Positions 36,915 to 50,900 of a stretch of DNA of 64,000 nucleotides are shown here, in pieces. The notes beneath the pieces were generated by a model. That model did no database searches. It worked only from the letters and a program-made list of their open reading frames with translations, and was not told the DNA's origin. The position numbers and the translations under genes were made by a program. The stretch's first letter is position 1. Each line of letters starts with the position of its first letter. Source of the stretch: Tetranychus cinnabarinus (lineage: Eukaryota; Arthropoda; Arachnida; Trombidiformes; Tetranychidae); the NCBI GenBank assembly GCA_022266195.1, contig WHVY01000003.1, forward strand, positions 5,084,001 to 5,148,000, given 5' to 3'.

Positions 36915-37790
36915 ATGGAGCAATTAATAAACCCAATTATTTTGAAAGAACTCGCTTGCCAATGGATAAAAGAAGACTGTCCAAATTTTGACTTCCATCC
37001 AATCATAAATGGGACAAGAACCAGTGTTTTCAATATTTTCTGTAAAGCACAAGCTGTTCTAGCAGGAAAACTCTTTATTCAAGCAATCTGTGATCAACTT
37101 AATTTGACTATTGAATGGCTCGTCGAAGAAGGTGATATTGTCAATGGATCTCCAAAACACGTAGTTAAAATCGCCACCTTAACTGGTCAAACAAGCAATC
37201 TACTTTTGGTGGAAAGGACTGTCTTAAATATTTTGTCTCGATGCTCCGGTGTTTCAACGCAAGCCAATCGTATCAAAGAAATAGTTCAATCGATTGATGA
37301 TAAAGTAGCCCTTGCTGGTACCCGAAAAACAACTCCTGGCTTCAGAATAGTTGAAAAGTATGGACTTTTAGTGTCTGGTGCTCTAACCCATCGATATGAT
37401 TTGAGCTCTATGGTTATGATAAAAGACAACCACATAGATATTGTTGGAAATTCATTGCCTCAATACATTGAATCAGTTCGCCGTTGCTGTGGATTTTCCA
37501 GTAAAATAGAAGTTGAATGTCGAAATTTGGACGAAGTTAAGAAAGTAGCACATTTGGGTGTTGATATAATCATGTTGGACAATTTCAAACCTGAAGCAGT
37601 AAAACAATCATCCGATTGGATTAAAAACAATCATCCCAACATTCTAGTTGAAGTTTCTGGAGGCATAAACGAAGATAACATTGAAGATTACGTTTACTGT
37701 AACGTCGATGTCATTTCCATGGGGTCATTGGTTCAAGGATATTCAACAATTGATTTCTCAATGAAATTTGAAAAATTCAAAGACTCGTAA
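36915..37790 (+). CDS. QPRT: Quinolinate phosphoribosyltransferase (nicotinate-nucleotide pyrophosphorylase)
   Basis: Converts quinolinate and PRPP to nicotinate mononucleotide, the last committed step of de novo NAD synthesis. A single uninterrupted exon of 291 residues (human 297). Colinear with animal QPRT along its length: WIKEDCPNFDF at the start, then LSRCSGVSTQANRI, AGTRKTTPGFR with VEKYGLLVSGA, and HRYDLSSMVMIKDNHI. The C-terminal half has IEVECRNLDEV, IIMLDNFKPE, VEVSGGI and DVISMGSLVQG. The substrate-binding Arg/His/Lys residues of these motifs are present, so it should be active. The resemblance is to the animal enzyme, not obviously a bacterial one. It is the only confidently assigned protein-coding gene in the window without introns. 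AATAAA near 38123 is a candidate poly(A) signal. Confidence 0.95.
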   Translation: MEQLINPIILKELACQWIKEDCPNFDFHPIINGTRTSVFNIFCKAQAVLAGKLFIQAICDQLNLTIEWLVEEGDIVNGSPKHVVKIATLTGQTSNLLLVERTVLNILSRCSGVSTQANRIKEIVQSIDDKVALAGTRKTTPGFRIVEKYGLLVSGALTHRYDLSSMVMIKDNHIDIVGNSLPQYIESVRRCCGFSSKIEVECRNLDEVKKVAHLGVDIIMLDNFKPEAVKQSSDWIKNNHPNILVEVSGGINEDNIEDYVYCNVDVISMGSLVQGYSTIDFSMKFEKFKDS

Positions 37791-38950
37791 AAGCAAAAAC
37801 ATCTGTGGCTACAGTTTAGGTGAAGGTTAATTGATTGGTTAGATATTTACTTGAAGTACACACAAATGATTGGATTTAAGTTGAGATTAGAATTTGATTA
37901 AATTGATTTTTTGTAATTAGTTATCCATAGATTTTTAATCCAAATATTATTGGTTCCACTGCAATCTGTCCAGTATAAGATGTCCATTTTTCAATTCATA
38001 TAATTTTTGTATGGGATCAGAAAGGAATTGAACTTGCCATTAAACCAGTTAAAGTACATATTTATTTTATAAAAAATTTGTTATCTAAATGTTTTCGAAT
38101 TTGAAATTGTATAAAATTCAAAAATAAAATTATAATGAACGGAAATATTGATTAAAATTAAATGTTTATTAACTAATGGTTCAATTTTTTCATTCAAAGT
38201 CAAGACTTACCGAACTTGTCAAAATTTTGACTCAGCACGTAGCTCCATCTGTTTGCAGTTTGTTGCATCTGAAGATATTACAATTTTTTGCAGATAGAGT
38301 TGAAGATAATGACTTTCAGAAACTTCAGAGTTTGTTGAGTTGGTTTTAATACTTGTTGGTTCTGTTTTTTTGTTTATTGTTTACCTTTAATTTTGTTATT
38401 TTATTTTCTCCAATATGTGTATCATGTTTCATATTCCAATTGGATTAATCTTAGGATTGTGAATGTGTATTTGTGCTATCCACCGGCCTTTCAAGTGATA
38501 ATTTTACCTTCTTGAATGTTTTTTTACTTCGGATAAATCTGTTACCAAAGGAGAAAGTTTTTTTTCTGGAGTTCTAACCAACACCACAACTACCGTCATC
38601 ATCATCATCACCTACAACAAAATAACAACCACTACCTGTACCATCATTATCACCATCATCAGCATTTAGATTCATCTTTTCTACTCGCAATTTTACTTCT
38701 TTTTTACCTTTTTTCTCTCTGCCCCTGTTTTTTACTTTTCCGTCATCATTATTTTCTTACCGTCACGTACAATTTGTATATTCATATTCATCTTTAATTG
38801 ATGATTTGTGTAATTAATTTTAATATATTATGATTTGTTGATAATACACACTTTTATTTAAACGAAAACGTTTTTTTAAACTCCATATTTTCATTGTAAA
38901 TGGATAAATTTCTTTCAACTTGTTGATCACAACGTTGATAAAGTCACAAG
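37791..38950. other. Intergenic, 1.16 kb, QPRT 3' end to MYO7A start
   Basis: Holds the QPRT 3' UTR and the MYO7A promoter and 5' UTR. Includes CATCATCATCA-type and pyrimidine-rich low-complexity DNA around 38590-38720. No further gene seen. Confidence 0.6.
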
Positions 38951-41900
38951 ATGGTCATCGTTACAAGAGTATGTTTCACTTCCTTTTTTATTTTTATGGC
39001 ATGTTTATTCATCTTTATTTACTCAATTTCAGGGTGATTACATATGGATTGAGCCACAATCCAAAAAAGAATTCGATGTTGCCATTGGAGCTCGTGTAAT
39101 TGCTTCTGAAGGAAGGAAAATACAGGTTGAAGACGATGACAATCAGGTATGATATTAATAATTTTTAATCAATGTTTCCTTTCATCATTTAGCTTGCCCT
39201 TTGATTAAGAGCTAACGTTTTTTATGTCATCCATGAAATCTTCGAGGGTAGAACAATTGTTTGAAAGGGAGAAAAGGTGAGAAGAAGAGAAAGAAGAGAG
39301 AGAAGAGAGAGAGACAGAGACAGGTAAAAGGAGAGAAAGATAAATTAAGGAAAGAGCATCTGTGCTGTTGTGTTTGCATAAATGAGTCTGCCGCTAAATA
39401 CAGGGTGGAGGTTTGTCTGTTTTAGATATTTTCTCATGGGCTGGCCGTTGTCAGTATTTTTCATTTGAATTAGTTAGCTAAAGACAACTATGCCAGATAA
39501 AAATGCAAGAAGGAGAAAGAAGTAGGAGTTAGTCGAAAGGAAGTTGCCCTTTTGTCATTCTTTCAACCAATCTTTTGTTTCGTTTTGTTTTTCAGAAGCA
39601 ATGGCTCACACCGGAACGGCGGATAAAAGCAATGCATCCAACATCAATTCAAGGGGTAGAGGATATGATTTCCCTGGGAGACCTTCATGAAGCTGGTATA
39701 CTACGTAATCTTCTCATCCGATACAAAGAGAATCTCATTTATGTAAGCATTTCTTATTCCAGCTATCATCATCATCATCATCATCATCATCTTCAAAAAC
39801 GATGTAGATGATATCCTTATTTCATCAGTTTCAAAAAATTAGCTCACCACTTGTCTTACATTTCATACTGTCTTTCAATGTTGTGGGCATTTTAATCCTA
39901 TTTTTATCATTCTTACACTCAGTATTTGATGCTAATTTATTTTACTTTTTTTTGTTTTAAATTCTCTTGGTATCCAACAGACTTATACCGGTTCGATTTT
40001 GGTCGCAGTTAATCCATACCAAAATCTTCCAATCTACACGGATGAACAAATGAGGCTGTATAAAGAAAGAAAAATCGGAGAATTACCGCCGCACATATTT
40101 GCCATTGGAGACAATTCTTACAATAATATGCGTCGATTCCAGCAAGACCAATGTATTATTATAAGTGGTGAAAGTGGAGCTGGAAAAACTGAAAGTACAA
40201 AATTAATTCTTCAATATCTCACATATATAAGCAAACCAGCGCTTACAGGCTCAAAGTTTTTTGGACAAACTTCATGGGTTCAAAATCAAATTTTAGCCGC
40301 AAATCCTATTTTGGAAGGTAAATGTCCATTCAAGACACATACACATTTATACCCTTCAATTGTATTTAATCACAATTCTTTCCATCTTCTGGACACACCC
40401 ACACTTTTTCATCTTCTACTCACCTAAAGTACACTTGAAACCAACTAACACGGGTTGAATTGAAAGGAGTAGAAGAAGGCAAAAAGAGCAAAAAATGGAA
40501 TCAAGAATCTACGCATAAACATCTTCTCATTTACTCTAATTAAGATAGAAATCAGTTCTCACTAAATATGAAAAGGATTGCACCCATAAAAGTGGAAGAA
40601 GGAGAAAAAGAGAAGAAACAATTTCTTGAATGAGATGTTTGAAATTGCAATTACCAAAATACAAGTGTTCACTATTATTATCATTATTATTACATGACTT
40701 GACAACCGTATCGTACGCGATGGAGTTTATAAATTTTAATAGAAAAGGAAGGCTAATGGATCGTAGCTAGAACTTCTGATTCTTGTTTTTCCGCGTGGAA
40801 GGCTTCTTAGATAGTTTCATAATAATATTATTGTTATTGATTATGTCTAGCTTGTAAAATTGCTAATTATTTTTTTTCTTTCTCTTTTATTTTCAAGCTT
40901 TCGGAAACGCCAAGACAATCCGTAATGATAATTCATCTCGATTTGGTAAATACATTGACATTTATTTCAACAAACCCGGAGAAGTGGAAGGAGCCAAGAT
41001 CGATCAATATTTACTTGAAAAATCTCGTATCGTTGGTCAAGCTCAAGATGAACGAAATTACCATATTTTTTACTGTATTCTTGCTGGAATGTCTAAAGAA
41101 GAAAAAATGGAACTTGAACTATCTGATGCTTCCAAATATTTTTACCTAACTCAAGGAGGTTGTATCACCTGTGAAGGACGTGATGATGCAGCAGAATTTG
41201 CTACAATCAGAATGAATCTACAAATAGTCGAATTTACTCAATATGAAGTTCGGGAAATTTACAAAATTCTGGCCGCACTTTTACATATCGGAAATATCAA
41301 ATATAAAGGTGAGCCCAAAATCCAGATTGGACAAAGAACTTGTCAAAACAAGAGCAATTTTTGATCCCTTTCAACTTGACCATCTTTAAATGTTATTTGA
41401 AGAGTTTTATAAACCATAATTTACACACTTTGACGGTCACATACATATATATGTATGTGGATAATATCTTCATTATATTACCTCCAATGGAAGTAAAAAA
41501 TTGAAATCATGATTACACATGCCGAGTAGTCCATCAAAAATTGACTTCTCAATCATTTTCCACGTTTTGAGTAGTTTCTTTCATTTCTCAGTCAGTTTCC
41601 TCGCCATCATGTTTCTAGTTTTACTTTTTGTTTTCTCATTCACTGTTCATGTTGAGATGATAACTTCACTATCTTCCTCTCTTCCTCTCTCTCTCTCTCT
41701 TTCTCTCATTCTTGTTTTCAATACTTGATTCCTTAAACTTTAACTTTTTAGTTGTTTGTGTCTGTTCAAGGGTTGCCTGTTAATTGTTTAGACCGGGTTC
41801 ATCACACACTCACGATCATCTTTCATCCCTTTCTTTTCCTCTTTCTCTCTTTGTCTACCTGGACATCGTTTTTTATAAACAGGTCATTTAATCTAGCACT

Positions 41901-44900
41901 TAATTTAGAACAGTTAGCAAATATTCGCGTAATTATTTTATAAGCTAATATAACTTTACCTTGTCTTATCGTTCTCATTTTGTTTTCTGTAATTTTGTAT
42001 ACAATACTTTGTGTGTGTGAATGATGAAAATAATTTACTTCTTATGTGATTAAGGTAAAGGAAGACACATGAGAAAAGGTTGACTATACATTAACCATTT
42101 TCTTGCCTTTTTGTCTTAAACAGCTAAAGTACAATTTAACTCAATCTTCTGTCCTTCCGTTCGTCCTCATAATCTTAAACTTGACCTTAAAATTGAAGCC
42201 ACTGACCACTTTCAATATCACAAATCATTCATCCACTAACAAATCAAAAGTGACAAAAAGATAAAACTAAATTCTTAAGGTAATAAGTTTCATAGGAAAG
42301 CTGAAAGAAATGTCAGTCCTGTGATGATTCCATCTAGATTAGCACCAAAGAAACTGGTTTGGTTTCCTCAAAACAAAGATATTCACCTTTTTTTACTCAG
42401 CATTTTATGCTCTATTGAATTAAGACAATATATATATCATTCAGTTTATTATATTTACCTTTCCAACAAAGATAACAATATTATTGTTTAAATCAATATT
42501 CTTAATGGCAATACAATTTTACATCCTCACCATAAAGTTTAGTTAATAACCGCATATACAAAAGTCGAGTATCAATTTTTCAAACCTTGATATTCATCAT
42601 CTTATCATCACCATCTTTGTTGAAGTTTTTTGATTTTTGTTGGTTTTTGTTGAAGTTGTTTCTCCTCGGTTAACCAGCCTAACCCTACAAACCACCCTTG
42701 AAACGTAACCATACACATAAATATAGTCAAAAAGCCACAAAACCGAAAATTTTTTTCTTTGTTTTTTTCACTATTTCAAGTCATTTTTATGCTCAATAGT
42801 GCTTCTCCATCTAACTCAAAACCTACTGAATAGGGTTGCCCCTTTAACTCATCCTTTTTCATTTTTGCAGTAGTCTTTAAGTTATAACAAACCATGCAGT
42901 TAAAACTACTCTTTATCGAAAGCAGGGAAACTGAAAATCAAACAAGAATTGATTATCCAATGTTGATGGTTAAATAAAGGCAAACTAAGTTTCTGTTTTG
43001 ATATAAATGGCCAATAAAAATCAGGGAAATTGCTTCATGAATTTACTTTTTTTCCGCAATTCTTGTGAGCAAAGTTGGATCATTTGTCAGTTTTCATCAA
43101 ATACTATTACTGCCATTGTTTATTAAATCATAATATACACAATGATTATGATTATTTTTGGTCGTGCATATTGTTTGAGTTTATCATTTCAAAGTCAACA
43201 GCCTTTCTTTTTCAGCTCAGGAAGTTACATTTCTTATTCAATGCTAACGTCAACAACAAAAACGTTAACTTCGTAATGAATTTACTCTTTCATGTTTTCT
43301 GAAAATTTTTCATTCTCTGACTGGTAGTGTTTTCTTATCTGTAGTTTTACTCTTTCTGGTTACAACCAAACTGGTTAACAAACTCTGGTTTTTAGGTTTT
43401 ATTTTGATCCTTTTTTATTTTCCCTTTCATTATAACAATTTAACTATTCAGGGAACAAGTTTTTCAGTTTTCATCTTGATGCTCATCAACATTATCGTCA
43501 AAAAATTGAAGTGAAAGAAAACAAGAAAAGTCATTCCAATAAATTTGGAATAAAGTTACCAATCACAATCTTTATTATCTCATTCAAAGTTAATTCTTTT
43601 GTTCATGATTGGTTTTGAAATGAAACTTTAAACCTTCACTAACTGCTACAACAGCAACTCACAAGTTAAGCTTGGTCAGTCACTGATGATGATGATGATG
43701 TTCATCATAAAATGACGCAAAAACCATTTTTAACCTCTTACAACAATTCACAATGATTTGGCTTTTTTCTAGGCCAAATCTGAAGACCTTTCATTATTAT
43801 TATCATTTTCATAATGACGATTCATTGAAAATTGAGCTATAAATTGAAATAATATGAGTCTTTAATAAATTCCTTTACTAATGAAACAGGGTGTAGTCAG
43901 TCGATGACTTGTTCTCATTCATCTTCTCATCTTAATATAAAATTTGAATCTTTCAATTCAATTGTTCTTACTCATCAAACATTGATCCAACATTCAACTT
44001 TAAACTTACTTAAAAATACAACAATCAGCCTAATGATGTATTTAAGCTAAATATTGATGACATCTTCTTGGTGTTCATTTTTCCCTTCAAAATTAACACT
44101 TTCTAGCTTCACTTATGACTATTGGAGTACATCAAATTGATATAAGCCGATGATGGCTTTTAAAGTAACAGTAAAATTTTATTGAAATCTGCTTTTCTAT
44201 TCATTGAAAACCTGTTGAAGACTCATTCAATGTAGATGTAAATTAATCTTGTCATGATTTGAGTTCTCGCTTTCATTAATTTCATCAGTAGTTCAAATTG
44301 TATCATTGAATCGACAAAAAAAGGTTGACTTTCTCTCTTATCATGAAACCTTACTTTATGAATAGTTTCTGCTACTTTCAGTCAGATCATAAAAAAATAA
44401 GATTAACTTATGGCTTCCCTTTATATCATGAAATTTATTATATAACATATTTTATGATATTTACTATCAATGTCATGATGTTGTACCTTTAATTGATACT
44501 CTTTTGAAATCAGATCTGATTTAGATACATTTTATAGCAATTTTTAACATTCTGTGTCAATAAACTACCAAAAATATTAATTTCAATTTGATTTACACTT
44601 TTTCTTGCCTTTATCACTCAAAAACTAATAAACTTTATTTTCTACTCCGATTTATAGCTACAATTGTTGACAATTTAGATTCCACTGAGATAACCAATGC
44701 TGGAAGTGCATTAAGTGCTGCTAAATTATTAGAAGTTAATCATCAACATTTAATGGACGCACTAACCACAAGAACTATCTTTGCTCATGGAGATACGGTT
44801 GTATCTCGGATGAGCACTTCTCAATCATTGGATGTACGAGATGCGTTTGTCAAAGGAATCTATGGACGAATGTTTGTTTGGATTGTCAACAAAATCAATG

Positions 44901-47900
44901 CCGCTATTTACAAACCTAAATCAAGTGTAAATCATTATCGAACCTCAATCGGTGTTCTCGATATTTTTGGCTTTGAAAATTTCAACATCAATAGTTTTGA
45001 ACAGTTTTGCATAAATTATGCAAATGAAAATTTGCAACAATTTTTTGTTAAACACATCTTCAAACTGGAACAAGAAGAGTACAATCATGAAAGCATCAAT
45101 TGGCGTCACATTGAATTTGTTGATAATCAGGAAGCTTTAGATCTGATTGCGGTTAAACCATTAAACATTATGGCTTTGGTTGACGAAGAATCTAAATTTC
45201 CCAAAGGAACAGATAAAACGTTGCTGCACAAGTTACACCAAACTCATGGTGTTAATGGAAATTACCTTCAACCCAAATCATATGTTAACTCTTCTTTTGG
45301 AATCAATCACTTTGCTGGTGTCGTTTTTTATGATACCAGAGGGTTTCTCGAGAAAAACAGAGACACATTTAGTGCTGATTTGATTCACTTGATTCAAGTG
45401 AGCAAAAATAAATTTCTCCAATCGTTATTTATCCAAGACATTGGTATGGGTACCGATACTCGGAAAAAGACGCCAACTTTAAGTGCCCAATTCAAACGAT
45501 CTTTAGATTCATTGATGCGACAGCTTAGTCAGTGTCGTCCATTTTTCATTCGTTGCATTAAACCCAATGAATTTAAGAAACCTAATATATTTGACCGTGA
45601 ATTGTGCTGTAAACAATTGAGATACTCTGGAATGATGGAAACCATTCGGATAAGGCGAGCAGGTTATCCTATACGGCATACTTTTGCTGAATTTGTTGAC
45701 AGATACCGGTTTCTTCTTAATGGAATTGAGCCAGCCCACAAGATACACGATTGTAGGCCAGTTGTTGCCCGTATTTGTGCACAAATTTTAACTAGCAAAG
45801 CAGACTATCAGTTAGGAAGAACCAAAGTGTTTCTCAAAGATGCCCATGACTTGTTTTTAGAGCAAGAGAGAGACCGAGTGTTGACCAAAAAAATTTTAAC
45901 CTTACAACGGGCCATCAAAGGATGGTATTATCGTCGCAAATTTTTACGTATGCGAACCAGTACCATTATTATTCAACGTTTTTGGCGTGGTTACATTCAA
46001 CGGAAACGTTATCAGGCCATGAAAACTGGTTACCAACGTTTACAAGCTCTTATCAGATCTCGAATATTAACCAATCGATTTAAGCTGCTTCGTGGCCATA
46101 TTGTTGCTCTACAATCACGATGTCGAGGTTATTTGGCTAGGCGAGAGTTTAATAAAAGATATTGGGCTACTATAAAAATTCAAGCCTTTATTCGTGGAGC
46201 TATTCAGCGAAGACGCTATGCCAAGATGAAATTGGAATTTAGGCAAAAAATGGAAGCTCTAGAATTAAGGTTACAAGAGGAAGCTCATTATCGTAAACAA
46301 ATGAATCCACAGAAGGCTAAAGAAATAGCTGAGGTTAACTATTTGCAGCGACTTAAAAAGCTTGAGATTCAACAGCAAGAAGAAGAGATTATCGGAAAGA
46401 AAATTATTGAAGAGAAAAAAGCAGTGATCACTGATGCAGTTCATCGACAAGATGAAGCTTTAGATGATTCAAAGTTGGTTGACGCCATGTTTGACTTTCT
46501 TCCAAGAACAGAAACATCCAGTGAGAACATGATTCCAAGTGCATTTAAAGATCTTGAGAAACACCGAGGCGAACAGGTATCTGATGGAGAACCTGAAAAT
46601 ATAATTCCAGTACCACACGAGGACCATGAAGATTTATCTGAATATAAATTTCAAAAGTTTGCCACAACATACTTTCAAGGAAATGCTAGTTACTCTTACC
46701 AAAGGAAACCAATTAAACAACCTTTACTTCCTTTACCCACTCAAGGAGATTGTATGGCAGCGGTGGCCCTTTGGATAACAATTTTACGGTTCATGGGAGA
46801 TTTGGCTGAACCCAAATTTCACACAATGGCTCGTGACAATACTAGTGTAATGACTAAAGTATCTGCAACTTTAGGTCGTAATTTTATCAAATCCAAAGAG
46901 TTCCAGGAAGCTCAAGCCATGGGTTTAGAAATGGAAGCAAGCGAAGCCAGACCCGCAAAGCGTAGCATTCGTAACAAATTAGTTTCCCTTACTTTAAAGA
47001 AAAAGAATAAATTGAGTGAAGATGTTCGAAAGCGTCTCCAAGAGGATGACATTGCCGCAGATACTTATTCAAGTTGGCTTGAAAGTCGACCCACTTCAAA
47101 TCTGGAGAAACTTCATTTCATCATCGGCCATGGTATTTTAAGAGAAGAACTTAGAGACGAAATTTATTGTCAAATATGTAAACAACTTACTGACAATCCA
47201 AATAAAAGTTCACATGCTCGTGGTTGGATACTTCTTAGTTTGTGCGTTGGATGTTTCGCACCATCATCTAAATTTGTTAAATATTTGCTAAACTTTATTA
47301 GGGAAGGTCCACCAGGTTATGCACCATACTGTGAAGATCGACTTCGCCGAACCTTTGCCAATGGTACCCGAGGTCAACCACCATCATGGTTGGAACTGCA
47401 AGCAACTAAGTCAAAAAAACCTCTCATGCTGCCAATCACTTTTATGGATGGTAACACAAAGACTCTTCTCGCTGACTCGGCGACCACCGCTCGTGAACTG
47501 TGCGCACAATTATCGGAGAAAATTGCTCTCAAAGATCAGTTTGGTTTCTCTCTTTACATTGCTCTATTTGACAAGGTTTCCTCCCTTGGAAGTGCTGGTG
47601 AACATGTAATGGATGCCATCTCTCAATGTGAACAATATGCCAAAGAACAAGGCGCTCAAGAACGAAACGCGCCTTGGAGACTATTTTTCCGTAAAGAGAT
47701 TTTTGCTCCTTGGCATGATCCAACGGAAGATACAGTGGCAACCAATTTAATCTTTCAACAAGTTGTCCGTGGAGTTAAATTTGGTGAATATCGGTGTGAC
47801 AAAGAGGAAGATTTGGCAATGATTGCTGCTCAACAGTATTACATTGATTTTGGTGATGAACTTGTTCCTGATAAGTTAATCACCTCTTTGCCAAATTACA

Positions 47901-50900
47901 TTCCAGATCATTGTTTCCAAACAAATGAAAAAAATATCGAAAGATGGGCCAACCTGATAGCAAATGCTTACAAAAAGGTACTCAATTTATTTTCTATTTT
48001 CAAATAATTTTTTCCCTTCAATCTTTTTTTCCTTCTTTAATTTCACTTTAATTCCGAAAAGGTTGATCAAACTGGTTTGCCAAAGTAACCATCCTAATCA
48101 TCCCACTTAGTTGCATCTCTTTGCTTTCTTGACCTAGCAAAATCAAAAAGATGTGATAGATTCCACCTTAATCAAGATAATTGAATTACTCATAGGAGAT
48201 GTTTAAAAGATGTCCAAAAAATGTCGTTTCAAAATGTTTAATTAATGTTATTTGAATCCAGCCTCTTATCCAGAAATAGTATTATTATCTAATTGATTAT
48301 TCGACTAAATGCAAGAATCTCATTAACAGGGCAAAAAATTATCCATTATTTACAATTAGTTTCAAATTTACTATTCATTGTTGGAAATTTTTCATTCCTC
48401 TCCACCTCTTTTGGCCATTTTATTGTAAATTTAGTTCGTTTATTATAATAACAACCACCTATTTTAAAATCAAGATCACGGCCAGAGTTAAGACTTAGTA
48501 TCTAATTTTCATCTTCATCATTTCTTCCCATCATTATTAAAACCTTTAATACTACATTTTTCATCATCATAATCATCATTTTGCTTTTTCTTTCTGACAG
48601 AGCTACTATTATCGCGAAAGGGTTTCACCACTAAAAGTTAAAGAAGATGTTGTTGAATATGCTAAATTCAAATGGCCACTTCTATTTTCCCGATTTTATG
48701 AAGCACTTCGAGTAACTGGTCCACCTCTTCCTAAAAATGATGTGATTGTTGCCATTAATTGGACAGGAATCTATTTTGTCGATGATCAAGAGCAAGTGCT
48801 ACTTGAATTATCATTCCCTGAAACAACATCAGCTCAAAGCGAGAAAAGTGCCAGACCATTTATGCAAAACTTCAGCATAACAACCATTCGTCGAGAAGAG
48901 TTTGTCTTCCAATCGCCCAATTCAGCAGATATTTGTGATTTAGTTAATTTCTTTTTAGATGGTCTCAAAAAACAATCCAAATTTGTAATTGCAATTCAAG
49001 ATTACAAGGGTGAAGGACAATCTACTTTGACTTTTAATCAAGGAGATTTGTTGATATTAGACGATGGTTATACCGGCGAGCATGTTATGAAGAGCGGTTG
49101 GGCTGTTTGTAAGCTTGAAAAGAGCGGAGAAAAGGGCGATGTTCCAACTGAATACATTTACGTATTACCTACAACAACTAAACCACCAAATAATATATTA
49201 TCTCTTTTCACGGAAGACATTAATTTCACCGATACCATGAATGGACGCAATGGCCTATCATATGGACAAATGAATGGCTTTGATAGCCACGAGAAACCTC
49301 ATACACTAGAAGAATACGCATTAGATCATTTCAGAGCTCCTCCTAAGCATACTTTACCTCGAACTTTAACATTCTCATCAGCGAGACGTCGAAATAATGA
49401 CCAGCTTTGGCGCCATTCAAGAGAACCAATTAAACAGCCACTTTTAAAGAAGCTACTTAATAAAGAAGAGTTCAATCAAGAAGCTTGTTTTGCATTCAAT
49501 GCTATTCTCAAATATATGGGCGATTTACCTTCTCGACGAACTCGCAGTGGAAATGATCTGACTGATCAAATTTTTGAAGGACCACTTAAATTTGTACGCA
49601 TTTTAAATTAATTTCCCATCTCATTCACTCCTATCCTCTTATTCAATTACCTAATAATCTATTCACTCATCTAATAATCACCATTTTACTCTTTTTTTAT
49701 TCCTTTTAATTTATTTGCATACACTCATTCAACTTGTAGGATATACTTAGAGATGAAATTTATTGCCAAATTATGAAACAACTGACAGATAACAAGAACA
49801 GGTTTGTTACTATTTATTGTTTGTTTTTTTATTCTGGTTAACTTGCTTCTTCTTTTTCTCCTACTTCTTGTTTCGCATACAATTACAAGCTGCTCAACCA
49901 GATTTGTTGGTCTTGTATTATTGAAAGAAGTGCACCAAAAAATGAAACAAAACTAAATTCTTTTTTCTTTCCTGTACCCAATTTTTTTCAGGTTAAGTGA
50001 GGAAAGAGGCTGGGAACTTATGTGGCTAGCAACGGGACTTTTTGCACCAAGCCAAATATTACTTAAGGAATTGATGCTTTTCCTGCGTACCCGACGTCAT
50101 CCTATTGCCATAGACTGCTTACAACGGCTACATAAAACGCTAAGAAATGGCCAGCGAAAATATCCACCCCATTTAGTTGAGGTTGAAGCTATTCAACACA
50201 AGACAACTCAAATATTTCATAAAGTCTATTTTCCTGATGATACGGATGAGGTACTTAATGACATTTATTGCTACTCTATGTCATTAAATTGACTAGTCTT
50301 TAAATCTTCTTATTATCATCGTTTGTGTCAAATATCCTGTCCTCATCTTCATACTTTAATGATTCATTAATGTCTTTTCTTCTTCTTCTTTTTATCCTTA
50401 GGCTTTTGAAGTCGATTCAAGTACCCGAGCCAAGGATTTCTGTCTCGATATTGCTCAAAGATTGAATCTCAGATCAGCTGAAGGATTCAGTTTATTTGTT
50501 AAGATTGCAGATAAAGTAATCAGTGTTCCCGAGGGTGACTTCTTTTTCGATTTCGTGAGACATTTAACGGATTGGATAAGGAAAGCCCGACCATCAAGAG
50601 ACGGTAATACCATTGGTTTACATTAGACAGGAATTTTATGACAACTAATTATTACAGCCAGACTTGATTTTATTTGAAAGGCTTTTAACCTGTAATTTGG
50701 GAGTGTTGATAATATTAATCAAACTTTCCCTTCAGCAACCATTTTTAAAACATTAGTTTGATTGATTGAGTCATTAACAACTTAAGCAATGACTTAAGAC
50801 TTTTAAATATTCATATTTCCCATGCTCATGTGATATGACCAGAAACATTAGTGTTGTAATACCATTATCAGTGTTACCATTGAATATTAATTTCTCAAAT

